A DNA stretch of 64,000 bases from Polytrichum commune (taxonomy: Eukaryota; Streptophyta; Polytrichopsida; Polytrichales; Polytrichaceae). The notes under the pieces are model-generated. The model saw only the letters and a program-made list of their open reading frames with translations, was not told where the DNA came from and made no database searches. The first letter of the stretch is position 1. Every line of letters begins with the position of its first letter. The stretch covers positions 52,856,440 through 52,920,439 of the forward strand of contig OX485807.1 in assembly GCA_950295325.1 (NCBI GenBank), in the 5' to 3' direction. A program made the translations under genes and the position numbers. This document shows positions 22,201-33,852 of this stretch, piece after piece.

Positions 22201-23641
22201 GCACGTAAACAACCTTGAACTTCTTATACAAGTATTTCTCAAAGGATTCAGCCATCTCGCCTGACGGGAGGCACCTATATTCTAATCAAATCTAGGGGCT
22301 AAGTTAATTATCACAGACTCTCATTGAAGTCCTCTGATTCTAGCCAACAAAACAAGCTTATTATGAGCATGAAATGTATGGCTCCGCATAATTCACTGCG
22401 TTGACAGGTTCATCAATTGATGGGCATGTGTGTGAATTAGGGTTGGCATATTCATCAAGTGGCGTAGTTTGTTTCATAATCATTGTAGAGGCCCCCATTT
22501 CCGTGGAAAGCTTTAGAACTAAAATGAAGTGAACTGAAACATTAATTTCCCACATCCAATTTCCCTAAAATCTGCCCAAAAAATGTGACCTCGATTTCAG
22601 AATTGTAGTTTAACATCTAAAGTTTTTTGACAAATCCAACCGTATAGAGGCTTGCATGTTAGAGGTGACTACATAGTGTCTAAATATTAAATGTTAAAGT
22701 TCTATAATGTAGGAGACTATAATAAGAGTGTTAATAGTGGTCTTGAGGGGCAACAATTCATAAATTAATTTAGGTTGATTTTTGGATCGAACCTCCAGTA
22801 AAATCATCTCCAAATGACAAAAATACTACTCACATTCAAAAGAGGGGCAAATACACCTACTCAAAACAACTCACAAATCTTGAAACCACTATTCTATGAT
22901 TTTTTTGGAAGCTTTGCAATTTCAGGCAGTGGTGTCACAACTACGTACCTTCTACATGGATATTGCACACACCCACACATGTCCAACTAGAAATTCCAAC
23001 AACATATTTTAAGGATATTCTATGTTTGATTGTCATGCAAATTTTTATATCAATTGGGAATCATTCACACAAATGGATCAACAAAAAACATGTTAAGGAT
23101 ATGCTAACCCTAACCCGCGGAGGTGACAAATGTCAAGCAAGCGTTTCACTGTAAACTAGTTGAGAGCACACTCTCAAATTCAAATTAATCTAAAATTATG
23201 TCCAAAAATCTCCCTGAACATTGTCATGGTTCTTTAGAACTTGTTGTTTTGTTAAAGAGGCATCCACAATAGTACAGGTATCATGCAAAGTACATGCCAA
23301 CAAGGATTTGGGAGGTGTCCATGTAGGTGCTTGATGACCTGGAGTCTCCAAAAACAATCCATCAAGTGTATCCTGGTGATGATAATGACAACAACAACAT
23401 GCCCAAACTTGTTGCTCACATATTATTTGAATGAAAATCGATTTGATATTTATGCCTTACACACGCCTTTGGAGAGTCCATTCGTCCATTCCTCACCTAA
23501 GGTAGCCAAACCTATGACCACCCTAGCTTTAGGGTTACATCTATTTATGACCGGATTTAAAAAGGGGTCTGGATTTGGGTTTAGGGTGGTACGAACAGAA
23601 TAAAAGTGGGTCTAGGGGATTTAGGGTTATTCAGGTAACAA

Positions 23642-24001
23642 CATAGTAAAAAGAGGTCTGAATTTGGATTTATTTAGGGCCCCGCTGAAAATAGGTATAC
23701 AAAACATGAATGGGGTTGGACACACTTAGGTATAAATGCGGTCGATGGGTCGGGTGGATTTGATTATGATCTATTTAGGGACCGACTAAAAATAGATGAA
23801 TCGTGTGATCTATTTCAGGGAACATAGTAAAAAGGGGTCCGAATTTGGATTTATTTAGGGCCCCGCTGAAAATAGGTTCCCAAAACACGAATGGGTTTGG
23901 ACACACTTAGGTATAAGTGCGGTCGATGGGTCGGGTGGATTCGGTTATAATCTATTTAGGGACCAACTAAAAATAGGTGAATAGTGTGATCTATTTCAGG
24001 G
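23642..24001 (+). repeat. Tandem duplication of about 180 bp, specific to copy B
   Basis: Two consecutive copies (23642-23820 and 23824-24001) of a unit running from AAAAAGRGGTCYGAATTTGG through TTTAGGGCCCCGCTGAAAAT and GCGGTCGATGGGTCGGGTGG to GTGATCTATTTCAGGGA. The partner region at 52978-53150 has one copy. The two units differ by several bases, so the duplication is not fresh. Confidence 0.75.
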
Positions 24002-24081
24002 ATGGATGAATGCGGGAGGTACGAAATAGTTAATTCAATCCGAGGCACATTTAGGTATGAATCAGATAGGTTGGTATCGTG

Positions 24082-25067
24082 GGGGGGACGTTAAATACCC
24101 CCCCACGAACTTTTCGGAGTGTCAGAGTCGGGCTGGGGCAGCCGCCCGGCCAGAAAATCTGATTTTTTTGGACCCGACTGAAAACTGCTGCCCGCCCGCC
24201 CGATTTCGAAAAAACCATTGCCCTTGCATTCTTGAAGGCCACTCACTCACAAATCCCATATTGAGTGCACTTCACCTTCAAGGGCCAAAATCCAATATAT
24301 ATGTTCACTTCCATTGAGTAAATAAGCAATTGACTAGGGTTTCATTATCAAAGTGAAACCGTCAATAAAACATGTAATTAACTTGGAAGTCAAAAATATT
24401 ACAAAATTCCAGATCTTAATTATTATAATTAACTCACTGGAATTAATTCCAATAATTAATTAATTACAGTAAGTACATTTTATAATCAATTAGGTTTACT
24501 TAATTTGGTAAGCATAGTTTATGATTTATTTGGGATTAATGAAGATTAATTAGACTTAATTATATTTAATCCCACTTGATATTAATGAATGCGTATGAAT
24601 ACTTGTGAAAGTAGACGGCATTACCTAAAATATTATAAAATACACATACTAAATCAGCACACTAAATTTAAGTGTCATTTTAGAATGACAAAGACAATTT
24701 CAAATTGTGAGTCACAAAAATTATAACCTTAGTGTTAGTGAGGGTTTTGTATATTTTTGACTTCCAAGTTAATTACATGTTTTATTGACGGTTTCACTTT
24801 GATAACGAAACCCTAGTCAATTGCTTATTTACTCAATGGAAGTGAACATGTATATTGGATTTTGGCCCTTGAAGGTGAAGTGCACTCAATATGGGATTTG
24901 TGAGTAAGTGGCCTTCAAGAATGCAAGGGCAATGGTTTTTTCGAAATCGGGCGGGCGGGCAGCAGTTTTCGGTCGGGTCCAAAAAAATCAGATTTTCTGG
25001 CCGAGCGGCTGCCCCAGCCCGACTCTGACACTCCGAAAAGTTCGTGGGGGGGTATTTAACGTCCCCT
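24082..25067. mobile_element. Foldback element with about 320-bp inverted repeats
   Basis: The arms at 24082-24405 and 24750-25067 are nearly perfect inverted repeats. They begin GGGGGGACGTTAAATACCCC and include GAACTTTTCGGAGTGTCAG and GCCCGCCCGATTTCGAAAAA. The 345-bp centre is AT-rich and non-coding. Flanking GTATCGTG (24074-24081) and GTATTGTG (25068-25075) look like an 8-bp target duplication. The partner repeat at 53220-53235 reads GGTATTGTGGCGG without interruption, which is the empty site. Long arms fit a Mutator-like foldback element; an 8-bp duplication would favour hAT. Open frames in the arms are mirror images of each other, not genes. Confidence 0.85.
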
Positions 25068-26184
25068 GTATTGTGGCGGATTCGGTTTTCTTTCATTCAT
25101 TTAGGAGAAAACTTTGAATGGAATGGAATGGAACGGAACGGAACGGAACACACTGGGGTGTTAATCCGAAACCCTGGTAATTGGCGGAATTTACAGCTGG
25201 ATGGGGGGGAAAAGAAGGTCTGGATCTTCTTCACCTATTTACAATTTTGATGTGTTTTGGACCCGATTGAAAAAAGGTGTCGATGTTGATCTATTTGGGA
25301 GCTTGGGGTATTTACGAGGGGATTAGGAAAAGGTGTGGAGTGGAAGCAATTACAGGTTTTGTGTGTTTAGGAGCGGATTAAGAAAAAGGTGGGGATGTTG
25401 ATGTAAAATATGCGACGGAATGAAAAAGAGGGTTCGATGTTGATCTGTTTAGGGATAGCAGGGGTATTTAGGGAGGAGTAAATAGATATTGCTATAACGT
25501 AATAAAGCCAACCCGAAGAAATATATATAAATTGTAATGTATTAATTTCAAAAATAATGCTTGCATCATGCATAGCGAGTTAGATGGAAGGATATAACCC
25601 TACTACCCATTCTTTTGAACTATAAGTGAATTTAAGTAGGCATTATTTTCATAAAATTATTTCTTGATAATACCAATCATATCAAACGATCATTATATAA
25701 CGTCGATAACTTTCATCTAACAAAAATTGCTCACATTTTTTATTTTTTATTAAACCTAAAGTGAAGGTTCAACCTTGGTAGAATTCTACATCCTATCAAC
25801 CCTAAGATTGAACATTGAGGGACTCCTTAATTCATTTGGCATACCCAGGACTCAACTGTGGTAAGAGATTGTAGACCAAATTTTTGTTTTTTTTTATAAC
25901 TTTTTGCATTCTCAGTTTATATAGATGGACAGATGCCACTTCATAATTGAAATTAGTGGTAAGTGTGTACATAGATCATTTAAAGATAGGATTAGTGAAA
26001 ATTTAGTGACAGTTACTCAAAAGCCAGTTTGGCGGACCATAGTCAGCAGAAGGAGGAAACTGTAATTAACGGACTATAGGCAAGTAAGGTAGTTAGTAAC
26101 CGAACCATTCCCCTCAAGGGATATAATCGGGAGAAGAAGAAGACACAAGTAGTCAAGTGTAGACTCGAGAGTGATAGAAGAGTT

Positions 26185-26295
26185 CACCGCATCCATACTA
26201 ATCAACAACTTGTAGATCTTCTTTCCAAGGCTCTTCCTCATGAGCTTTTCCAACAACTTCGGGAACTCCAAGGCCTCGTCACTCCTATGTGTTAA
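26185..26295 (+). pseudogene. Ty1/copia RNase H C-terminal fragment
   Basis: This plus-strand fragment reads RIHTNQQLVDLLSKALP followed by HELFQQLRELQGL and a TAA stop at 26293-26295. The order (Arg-Thr-x-x-Gln-Leu-A/V-Asp-x-x-T/S-Lys-Ala-Leu) is the standard end of copia RNase H. Nothing recognisable as the rest of pol lies upstream: copy B of the long repeat ends at about 26110, so this is a truncated remnant. AAGTGGGAGAG just after the stop (26299-26309) looks like a polypurine tract. Confidence 0.7.
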
Positions 26296-26310
26296 ACAAG
26301 TGGGAGAGTA

Positions 26311-26695
26311 TGATACAAGGTTTATCGCAAATGACCGAATGAACCAGTGGGAGTAATGGATGAGATGTTTTACGTTCATCCAATCATTCCGTGATAGAAC
26401 ATTCTAGAGATGATGTTCAACAGAGTTACCATATATTCATGAGAAGTTCTCTTAAAGAGTATCTTGTGTGCATGCAGTGTATCAAGCGTAAGGACAAGCT
26501 GTAAGTACAACATCCTGTTAGATATGGCAATGCATAGCATAGTGATCAAGTAGTGTATCACGTGTAGGAGTAATGATAGGAACTATTTTATAAGGTACTC
26601 AGTAAGTGTAACAGCTTAGCATAGTAATAAAGTTTCATTCAAAAGCGAAGTTGTTTCCTCACAGTTACTTGTGACATTTACTCCAATTTGCATCA
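26311..26695 (+). repeat. Candidate 3' LTR of the copia remnant
   Basis: The sequence begins TGATACAAGG directly after the candidate polypurine tract and can be followed to TTTGCATCA at 26695, giving TG and CA ends. No second copy is visible in the window, so the LTR assignment rests on position alone. The right boundary abuts an R2 element and may have been trimmed by it. Confidence 0.4.
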
Positions 26696-26925
26696 GGGGA
26701 GAACCAACAGCTACATGTAGTTACAGATGAACCGGTTGAGCTTGAGAAATAATTGGTTCAGATTCAAGACTTCAGGAAAATTACCAATCGATTCAGAGGA
26801 ATTTCCAGAATATTCCTCATCTTAATAAAGAAAACCTGAAAGATGTCAACATGTAACCAGTTTATATTGGAAACACTAGGATCTTGACCGGCTATGCCCA
26901 AAAATATCCATGGATACTGTTTCTC
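26690..26925 (-). repeat. R2 element, reverse copy
   Basis: Reverse-orientation copy of the 220-bp R2 repeat: GGGGAGAACC, then TTACAGATGAACCGGTTGAG, CAACATGTAACCAGTTTAT and CGGCTATGCCCAAAAAT. It lies head to head with the forward copy at 27018-27212, forming an imperfect inverted repeat of about 200 bp with a 90-bp spacer. Confidence 0.7.
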
Positions 26926-27017
26926 TGTAATCCGACCCAGAAATGACCATTGTAGATCAATTTCCAAATTTTAAGTATTCCCAAGAGAGATCGAGAGAGA
27001 GATGATGCCAACCAGTG

Positions 27018-27212
27018 CCCAGGAAGTTTTTGGGCATAGTTGGTCAAGATCCTAGTGATTCTAATTCCAACCAGTTACATGTTGACATCGTCCGGTTTTG
27101 TTTTATTCATGTGAGGTATATTCTATAGATTCCTCTTAAATGATCGGTAAAATTCCTGAAGTCTTGAACTCAACCGGTTTATCTGCAACTAACCACCAGT
27201 TCTTCCTGGACA
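27018..27212 (+). repeat. R2 element, forward copy
   Basis: It runs from CCAGGAAGTTTTTGGGCATAG to CACCAGTTCTTCCTGG, so the outermost bases are inverted repeats of each other (CCAGGAAG). The interior matches other R2 copies: GATCCTAGTG, CCAACCAGTTACATGTTGAC and AACCGGTTTATCTG. Confidence 0.7.
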
Positions 27213-27770
27213 TAGAACGCCAACCGACCGAAGGCTGGCACCATTGAGAGGCCGTTTCACCCTTGGGCAAGGTGGGCTCAAATGGTCCTTCAGGGACCGT
27301 TAAGCTCTACCGGGGGATTTTCAATGGTTGGAAGGAAAGGAGGGGTGTCCAGGACAAACACTTTGACATTGCATATTCAGAATGTTCAGTCCGGTACACT
27401 TCGAGTACTTAAGTTTCTCAAATTCTGATGGATTCATACTACACAGCATTGACCACCCATCAGCTGTAATGCATGTAGGTAGAATCAAATTTAGGATTTG
27501 TGGGACCATTGCCAGTTTGCAAATTGCTGAAGTGATTCACATCCTTACCAATTCTTCGTTGAATTTAATTGCAAAGCCCAAGATCTATGGGGATGTTTTC
27601 CACTTCTGCCCCTTTGGAGCCTCAAGAAAAACTTAGACCGTTACAGGAGGGGTAAAGTGCAACCACGGACCATCCAAGAGGACCAGAAGAAAGAAGAGGA
27701 CCTGCAATAACCACAACAGAGCAACCCGAGTCCCAAGTGATGCAGAGAATTTGACAGACATCCCGGCCAG
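27213..27770. other. Spacer between R2 copies with an unassigned frame
   Basis: A plus-strand frame at 27382-27636 (84 residues) has no recognisable family and begins inside featureless sequence. No other coding signal. The block separates two forward R2 copies. Confidence 0.4.
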
Positions 27771-27990
27771 TGATCGGGGAGATTTTTGGGCATAATCGGT
27801 TGAGATACTAGTGTTTGCAAGTCCAACTGGTTACATGTTGACATCCTTCGGTTTTCCTTTATTAAAAGGGGATATATCCTATAAATTCCTCTAAAATGAT
27901 CTGTAATTTTCCTGCAGTCTTGAACTTCAACCGGTTATTTCTCAAACTCAACCAGTTCATCTGTAACTAGTTGCCAGTTCTCCCCGATCA
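27771..27990 (+). mobile_element. R2 element, best-preserved copy (220 bp)
   Basis: The ends are perfect 12-bp inverted repeats, TGATCGGGGAGA and TCTCCCCGATCA. The interior carries several CCGGTT or AACCGGTT motifs and TTACATGTTGACATCC. Other copies are at 26690 (reverse), 27018, 30250, 38538 (reverse) and a partial one at 40055. Short length, inverted termini and lack of coding capacity indicate a MITE-like element. A target duplication cannot be assigned. Confidence 0.7.
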
Positions 27991-28004
27991 TAGATCCCAG
28001 CTCA

Positions 28005-29217
28005 ATGATGAAGTACACAAAAATAAAAATTTATGTAAAAATTGAAGAGTTTTAAATATTTTAAAAGAGAATTTTTGTACGAAAATTAGAGTTTGTCCCA
28101 ACTACTTAAAAGCATCCAAAACATTTGTTTAAAATATCGAATAACATCATTTTGGTACCAATATTTGATATGAAGTACATCTAGATAGGTGTTCTTTGAA
28201 ACGTTCATTTGAAGGATTCAAAATATTATAATTCTTTTACTATAATGCTTGGAAATGCTGATGTTAGGAAATTCCCCCCCAAAGCATAAAAGTAATAATC
28301 CTAATTTATTCAATTAAAAATTTTAATTAAATAAAAAATTCATGTTATCTACTTGGGATATTTTATAAACTTTTATTTATAATTTTAGCCAATTGAAATG
28401 GAAAAAATGTCGAAATTCGGAAGAAAAAAATATATGCTCAAAATCTTGAAATTTGAAAATTTGGCAAATTTTTCCACATAATTTAACTAAATTTTAAAAT
28501 TTTGATTAAAAAATATCCACACCTGGATATTATGAAATGTTTTAATTCAAGTCCAACCTTTTAAATGAATAATTTTGTTTTCATGTTCTTATGCTTAAAG
28601 AGAAAATTGCCTAAACTCACTATTAGCAAGCATTATAGTACAAACTCGGGGGGGGGGGGGGGGGTAGTCATTGGTTGGAGTAGCAATATACGTGCGAACA
28701 AATGATAGGGTATTTTAAAAACATGGGGGCTAAAAAATATAAGTGGACTTAAGAGTAATATAGGGTATCAAAAATGGCACTGGACATTTTTAAAGTACTA
28801 TAGGGTATGGAATAATAAGTAACTTGGAATTATAAGTAATGCAAGCCATTTTTCTGTTAACCCAAAGTAGAAAATCACATAATGATAGCATGCGAAATAA
28901 AGAAGAGAATTGAAAGTAATACCCCCCTATAAAGTAATGGTTGTTCGCACCTATATCCTTAACTTTATAACACACTGCCCCCCCCCCGAGAGTACAAAAT
29001 AAATAATATTTTGATTTCTTCAAAATTAATCATATCTAGATCTATTTCATATTAGAAATTGGTACCAAAATGACACCATTGGATATTTTAAACATATGTT
29101 TTGTATGTTTCTAAGTAGTTGGGGCAAACTCTAATTTTGGTAGAAATAATCTCTTTTTAACATTTGAAACTCTTCATTTTTTACATGATTTTTTTTGGGT
29201 GTACTTCATTAGTCTAG
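28005..29217. mobile_element. Foldback element with G-run and C-run core (about 1.2 kb)
   Basis: Inverted arms at about 28005-28205 and 29020-29217 share ATGAAGTACAC at the tips, then TTGGTACCAAWAT, AACATWTGTTT and GTTTGYCCCAACTACTTA. Inside, a second inverted pair lies at about 28640-28705 (a 17-base G run at 28648-28664, then ACGTGCGAACA) and 28940-28995 (GTTCGCACCT and a C run). The interior is AT-rich and non-coding; the 28790-29023 frame is a by-product. The family is unknown and no target duplication is clear. Confidence 0.7.
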
Positions 29218-30249
29218 GAAATCAAAACCACATCTAGGCTTTTCAGTGTATTTATATCAGACCATTGCCCCCATAGATTGTCATATCTTACTTGTAATTG
29301 ATTTACAAAAGAATTTTGAATTTTAAGTTTCAAATTTTATATAAAAATATTGGTGATTGCTATCATAGATTTAACTGTATGAATAGAATCTAAAGTTCAT
29401 GACGTACAACTATAGACATGTGGGGGAATTCAAGAAGACTTTTCGGAGCCTGGCTATAGACAGCCGCACCTTCTAGTAGTGAAGGTCTTTACTTTGCAAA
29501 AAATATAAGAAGAGGAGAGACGAGAAGTAGTGTGTGTGTGCAGAAGATAGAAAAGCCTCCTCTCGAGAAGAGAATGATTGTGTGTATTCAAGGATATAAT
29601 TTCAGGGTGTGAAGCCCAATTTTTCCAAAAATCATGTTTGCTACAAAGTCTCAGGGTTCTTGCGACCAACTATGTTGAAAATCTCCTAAATAAATCAAGT
29701 CTCTGTGATTATTATAAGCATTACTAGGCCACAGTTAGATTTGATACGCGGGTGTGAAGCCCCGGTATGTTGTAGTTAGATAACATTGCCTTGGATCAAA
29801 AGGACTTAATCATTTTGAGACCCTGATCGAATGCCTTGAGGCTATTGTCGTAATTGGTGAAATACTGTCTCTCAAAGGGTTGTTTCTAAATTGTCGAAGT
29901 TCACTTATAATCGATTCCAGGGATGACAATTGGCTATATGTAGTTGTATGCACCATGGCTTGACTTTGTAAGTGAGTGGGGTGAAGAACATATTGTCAAC
30001 GCCATCATCTCAGTGAGAGCTACTAAGCATTAACGACTTCAATTCTTTGATAATGGTTACAACCGTCTGAACCATTGGTCTAACTCATTTTCGTGTAAAA
30101 ATCCCGTACGTCGCGAGACGAGAATTGGTTGGCCCCGGTCTGTGGTGAAGGATTCCTGGAAATGCCGAGGTAAATGGCTTCAAGAGGGAATCCTAACCAT
30201 ACTGTTGCGCGATTTAATCCTCGAGAAAAGGCTGACATGGCGGGACCAA
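29218..30249. other. Unassigned intergenic stretch
   Basis: No supported gene. A purine-rich segment at 29500-29580 (GAAGAGGAGAGACGAGAAG) and a GGTGTGAAGCCC motif near 29606 and 29749 resemble retroelement leader sequence. A reverse relative of the latter lies near 39270. I cannot place LTR borders. Confidence 0.35.
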
Positions 30250-31893
30250 TGATTGGGGGAGATTATTGAGCATAGTCGGTTGAGATCCTAGTGCTTGTTA
30301 ATCCAACATGTTACACGCTGACACCTTTAGTTTCCGCAATATTGATTTGGGGTATGTTCAACGGATTGCTCTAAAGTGATCAGCGAGTTTCCTGGATTCT
30401 TGAACTTCAACCAGTTATTTCTCAAACTCTGTTGGTTCATCGGTAACTAACTGTGGGCTTTTCTCTATCATAATAGGGAGCACAGTATCTGAAAATAATT
30501 GCTCTTGTGACCTTCCTGGGTGTGAGGCTCTTTCTGAAATCCATGGGGCTCAAGTCTAAATTAATAAGATAGATTCTCTGCAGGGCCGTAGAAAACAGGC
30601 TTCCGCAAGCTTTCATCAAGAAAACAGAATTTGTTAAGGGGTGGCTAATTGTCATTATAAGAATTCTCAATTCTGGAAGTACAAACAAGTTGAATACTAC
30701 TACAGAATTTCCATAATCAAAGCCATTGTCTGACAACATCAAATCGAAGCTTAAGGATTTGAAGGAAGTCCATAGCCTGCAGCAAGGACGATGGTTGAAG
30801 GAGGCGAAGACTTAGAGACGGGCGGAGGATCGAGGTCCCGAAGTATGCTGAAGAGTTATCCCATATCGGTTGGAGAAGTCGCAAAGGGCGGGTATATAAC
30901 CAATAGGTGAGAACATTGTCTTTGAGTATCACTAGACACTTATTGGTCACTAAGACTATGGCCTACACTGCACCATGAGACATGTTACTTTTGGGATTGG
31001 CTATCATGACTATAGCCATATGACACCGCCCTTTTGGACTTGGTAGAACAACTTGATTCATTTGACGTTGTACGTGGACTCAATCCCTTAGGTCCTTGTT
31101 CACTTACTTTCTGAGGTCTAGTTGCTCGTTAGTAGACTTTTTGCAAATTGTGACATATAATCTTAAAAGCATTAAGTCAAGTATTATTTTGATAAATTAC
31201 AAAGAAGATGAGTAGGGGCCAATTTAATTATAAATAGCTTGTTGAATTACTATAAATTTACAAAGGGACCAATTAATAATTATTAGGAATGATGACATTA
31301 ATTTGTGGTAGTATGTGTCCCTGCTAGCATGTTTTGGCCTATAGACACCGGATACCCACAGGATTGATACGGCTCAATAAATTGGTAAGGACAATGGTCC
31401 CACTGCCTCATTAAATATGAAGATAAGTTAAGGTATGGGAAACCCATGGGGTTGAACTACAATATTTCTTGATACATTAAATTATCATTTAATTAACGAG
31501 ACACTATGGATCATATCATGGCACCTTTGGCCTTGGTTATATGTGGTTACTGGTTACTCCAAGAGACTATTGACGAACCATGATTCCTTGCATTGAAAAA
31601 CCATGGTATAGCGAGTCGTTACTACTGGACTATGCTTGTGTGGGAGGGACCGAGCAATTGCATGTACAACATTGAGAGACCCTTATACCCCATTCCTCTA
31701 AATAATAAGTCCCATAACTCACCTAATAAGTTGCTTCCTCCGTGATTATCAGAGTAATCTTATTCCTACTCCATTGCAATCTATCAATTCACCTAATAGT
31801 GACACCTAGAGTTGAAATTGACACTTATTCAACTTTTCATGTGTGGTTCTGTTGATAAGATCCCAAACCAAAAACCTATCTACATGTTGATTC
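30250..31893 (+). repeat. R2-R3-R1 composite, copy C
   Basis: Three blocks are joined in order: R2 (30250-30470, TGATTGGGGGAGA start), R3 (30471-30727) and R1 (from TGACAACATCAAATCG at 30728 to about 31893). The same order occurs in reverse at 36968-38757. R3 holds a minus-strand open frame (30742-30437) whose translation clearly matches the plus-strand frame at 38266-38556 in the other copy (shared LIMTISHPLT and LSPM.FR.SLTPRK). R1 is truncated on the right after CTATCTACATGTTGATT relative to copies B and E. Confidence 0.8.
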
Positions 31894-32639
31894 CTTATTC
31901 ATAGCATGGAAACCACGGAAAAATCAAAGTGGATTAGTGTCCATCCCTCAAAAGTACATAGCTTTTGCTAAAGACAACCTTGCTCGGATCGAACAAGAAG
32001 CATGCCACGTTGAATGAGAAGTTAGTAGGATTGTGTTATCATAATAATTATAGTGACATATTTAACTATAGTAGGCACATATTAGTCATATGTGTGCTCC
32101 GCAAAATAAAAGTAGAGTGTGGGTTGAACTTAGGAACGCTCCAACTCCATTGGGGTTGGATGAATATCCATATACAATATCTCATAACAAATGTGACCTT
32201 TATATTATTATTTTGTTTGGGACTAAATTGTTGGGTTGAATGAATATGCATTTTTTGCACAATGCTTCTAGGGTCGTAGTATCTATATTTTACTTCATAT
32301 GCTAATAATAGCCATTATACTATATGATTTATTTCGTGGGGTTCGTTTCAAGTGCTCTACCCTTGTGGTTATGTTGGTGAAGTTGGTTTCAAGTGCTCTA
32401 CCCAATGTGCTTATATCGCCAACCATTGATTTTGGGATATTAGACTGATAATATATTTGAGATTGTTGACAATACAATTTCAGGCGATTTCACGTTGTTG
32501 TGTTCCATATATTAATTTGAGACAAGAGAAAGTCTCAAATTAATGAATATAGTGTTTTCATAGAAGTTGTCTTCATATGGCACTATTGCAATGGCTTCAC
32601 TGTCGCAAAATTTTAAATTTTTTTCGTTTATCTAAATTG
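31894..32639. other. Junction stretch with small hairpin
   Basis: No gene recognised. A short hairpin lies at about 32510-32545 (ATTAATTTGAGAC and GTCTCAAATTAAT arms). GTTTCAAGTGCTCTACCC occurs twice, 42 bp apart (32346 and 32388). The left boundary is the end of the R1 block of copy C. Confidence 0.4.
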
Positions 32640-33600
32640 AACTTTCCATTTGTGCGATACAAGTTTGCTCACAATAAATAAATTTGCATGTGATATGGGC
32701 ACGTGAAGCACATGTACAATACAAATTTGGTTGATTTTACCTCTAACGATTGTTTCCATGATGATCGATCCTATTTCCATGGCTTTGACAACACTATTGT
32801 CACCTAAATGTACATTGCGTAGAGCAATTACCTTATATGAGTTGATTGCGGCACTCTACAAAGTCATGTGTTTAGATGCTACCGAATCCATGATCTACTT
32901 GTACACATTCTTGAAATGTGCTCTATTATGCATTACATATGCATAGTTGTCATCGCCCTTTGTATTTTCTCGCTCTTGTTCTTTAATTTGTAGCAAAAAT
33001 GCACAATGTGAGCTAGTTTGCTATAATAGATACATGATTTTGCGCCGTGATACAAAAGTGAATTGCCGCCTTTGCTTTGTCGCACTACCATGGCGGTATC
33101 TTCACCTCGAGGCTTCTTCTTCTTGCACTTCGACATGTCGTACATCAAACATGCCGTCATGGAATCCATCATTAGCTCTTTCATTGGCAACGTCTCCAAA
33201 ACGGTGATCAAGTATTCGTACGATGCCGGCAAGTTGTTAAGCAAGGTCATGACAATGTTTCCATTTTTCACAGATACATTCAAACAAACGATTTGATTTG
33301 TGAGCTCTTTGATCTTCTTGACGTGGTCCAACAAGTTGTCGCATTCTTGCATCTTGCACGTGAAAAACTTGCGGCAAATGAACAAGATATTGGACAAACT
33401 TCTCATTTCGTGAATGTTGCAAAGAGTATTCTACACCTATTGATTGTCTATCAAGTTGAGGCCGATAATAAAAATGACCTTCTTGACAACGTCTTTGGTA
33501 CTCCTTCAAACTTTGAGATCTGCATTGGAAGGTGGAGCTTCTTTGGATCCACCCTATTACGTACCTGTCCATGAGGAGTGCCTGAAACATTATAGGCACA
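32640..33600 (-). pseudogene. Ty1/copia gag and protease, degenerate
   Basis: On the minus strand a gag-like segment (33406-32933) reads ECDNLLDHVKKIKELTNQIV, then LLNNLPASYEYL, the pattern of the copia gag_2/UBN2 family. It is followed by a damaged zinc knuckle in which the second Cys is lost (CIYYSKLAHIVHFC). The next part (about 32890-32650) continues in phase as IMDSVASKHMTL and VLHVPISHANLFIVSKL, the copia protease, with DSVA in place of the usual active-site DSGA. Stops interrupt it where relatives have Trp or Gln codons. Both the missing Cys and the protease change argue that it is dead. Integrase and RT are absent. The 33237-33599 frame is an out-of-phase shadow. Confidence 0.75.
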
Positions 33601-33655
33601 AAGGGGACCTCGGAGTGACACTTGAGACTTGTGACGCCATTGGTTAGAGGGTTTT
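33560..33655 (+). repeat. Fragment matching the flank of array 1
   Basis: CATGAGGAGTGCCTGAAACA, then GGGGACCTCGGAGTGACAC and GACTTGTGACGCCATTGGTT matches the reverse complement of about 1066-1143 with roughly one change in eight bases. It links the copia gag pseudogene border to the sequence that precedes the GGGGCCCC array. Confidence 0.65.
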
Positions 33656-33852
33656 AACGTAACATCCTAACTTAGGCAACCTAATGTCTTCGATTTTTAA
33701 TTTATGATTATTATGATTATTTAATTTCCACCATATTTAATATGGTACTTTTGGTTTTTTAAATATTATTATTATTATTATTTAAAAAATGAGGTACTTC
33801 ATATCTTATAATAAGGGGCTCTCCCTTATCTTACACTAGTAATTATCCTTAG

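Larger units (their letters stand above)
21037..26110 (+). repeat. Long dispersed repeat, copy B (pair at 50345-56310)
   Basis: This 5-kb block is repeated in direct orientation at about 50390-56310 with high similarity. It opens with R1 (21037-22200). It continues through shared AT-rich sequence containing the conserved frames at 22963-23154 and 23283-23603, a run of GGAAT/GGAAC pentamers (25118-25150) and GTAGACCAAATTTTTG (25876), and ends near AAGGTAGTTAGTAACCGAACC (26080-26101). B differs from its partner by a 986-bp inverted-repeat insertion, a tandem duplication at 23642-24001, and absence of the partner's 578-bp MITE and 1.45-kb extra block. It may be a non-autonomous LTR element with R1 as LTR, but no 3' R1 follows in phase. 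Confidence 0.85.

Noticed and set aside
24051-25117. Mirror-image frames at 24051-24317 and 24833-25117 as a duplicated gene
   Set aside because: They are the two arms of the foldback element read in opposite directions.
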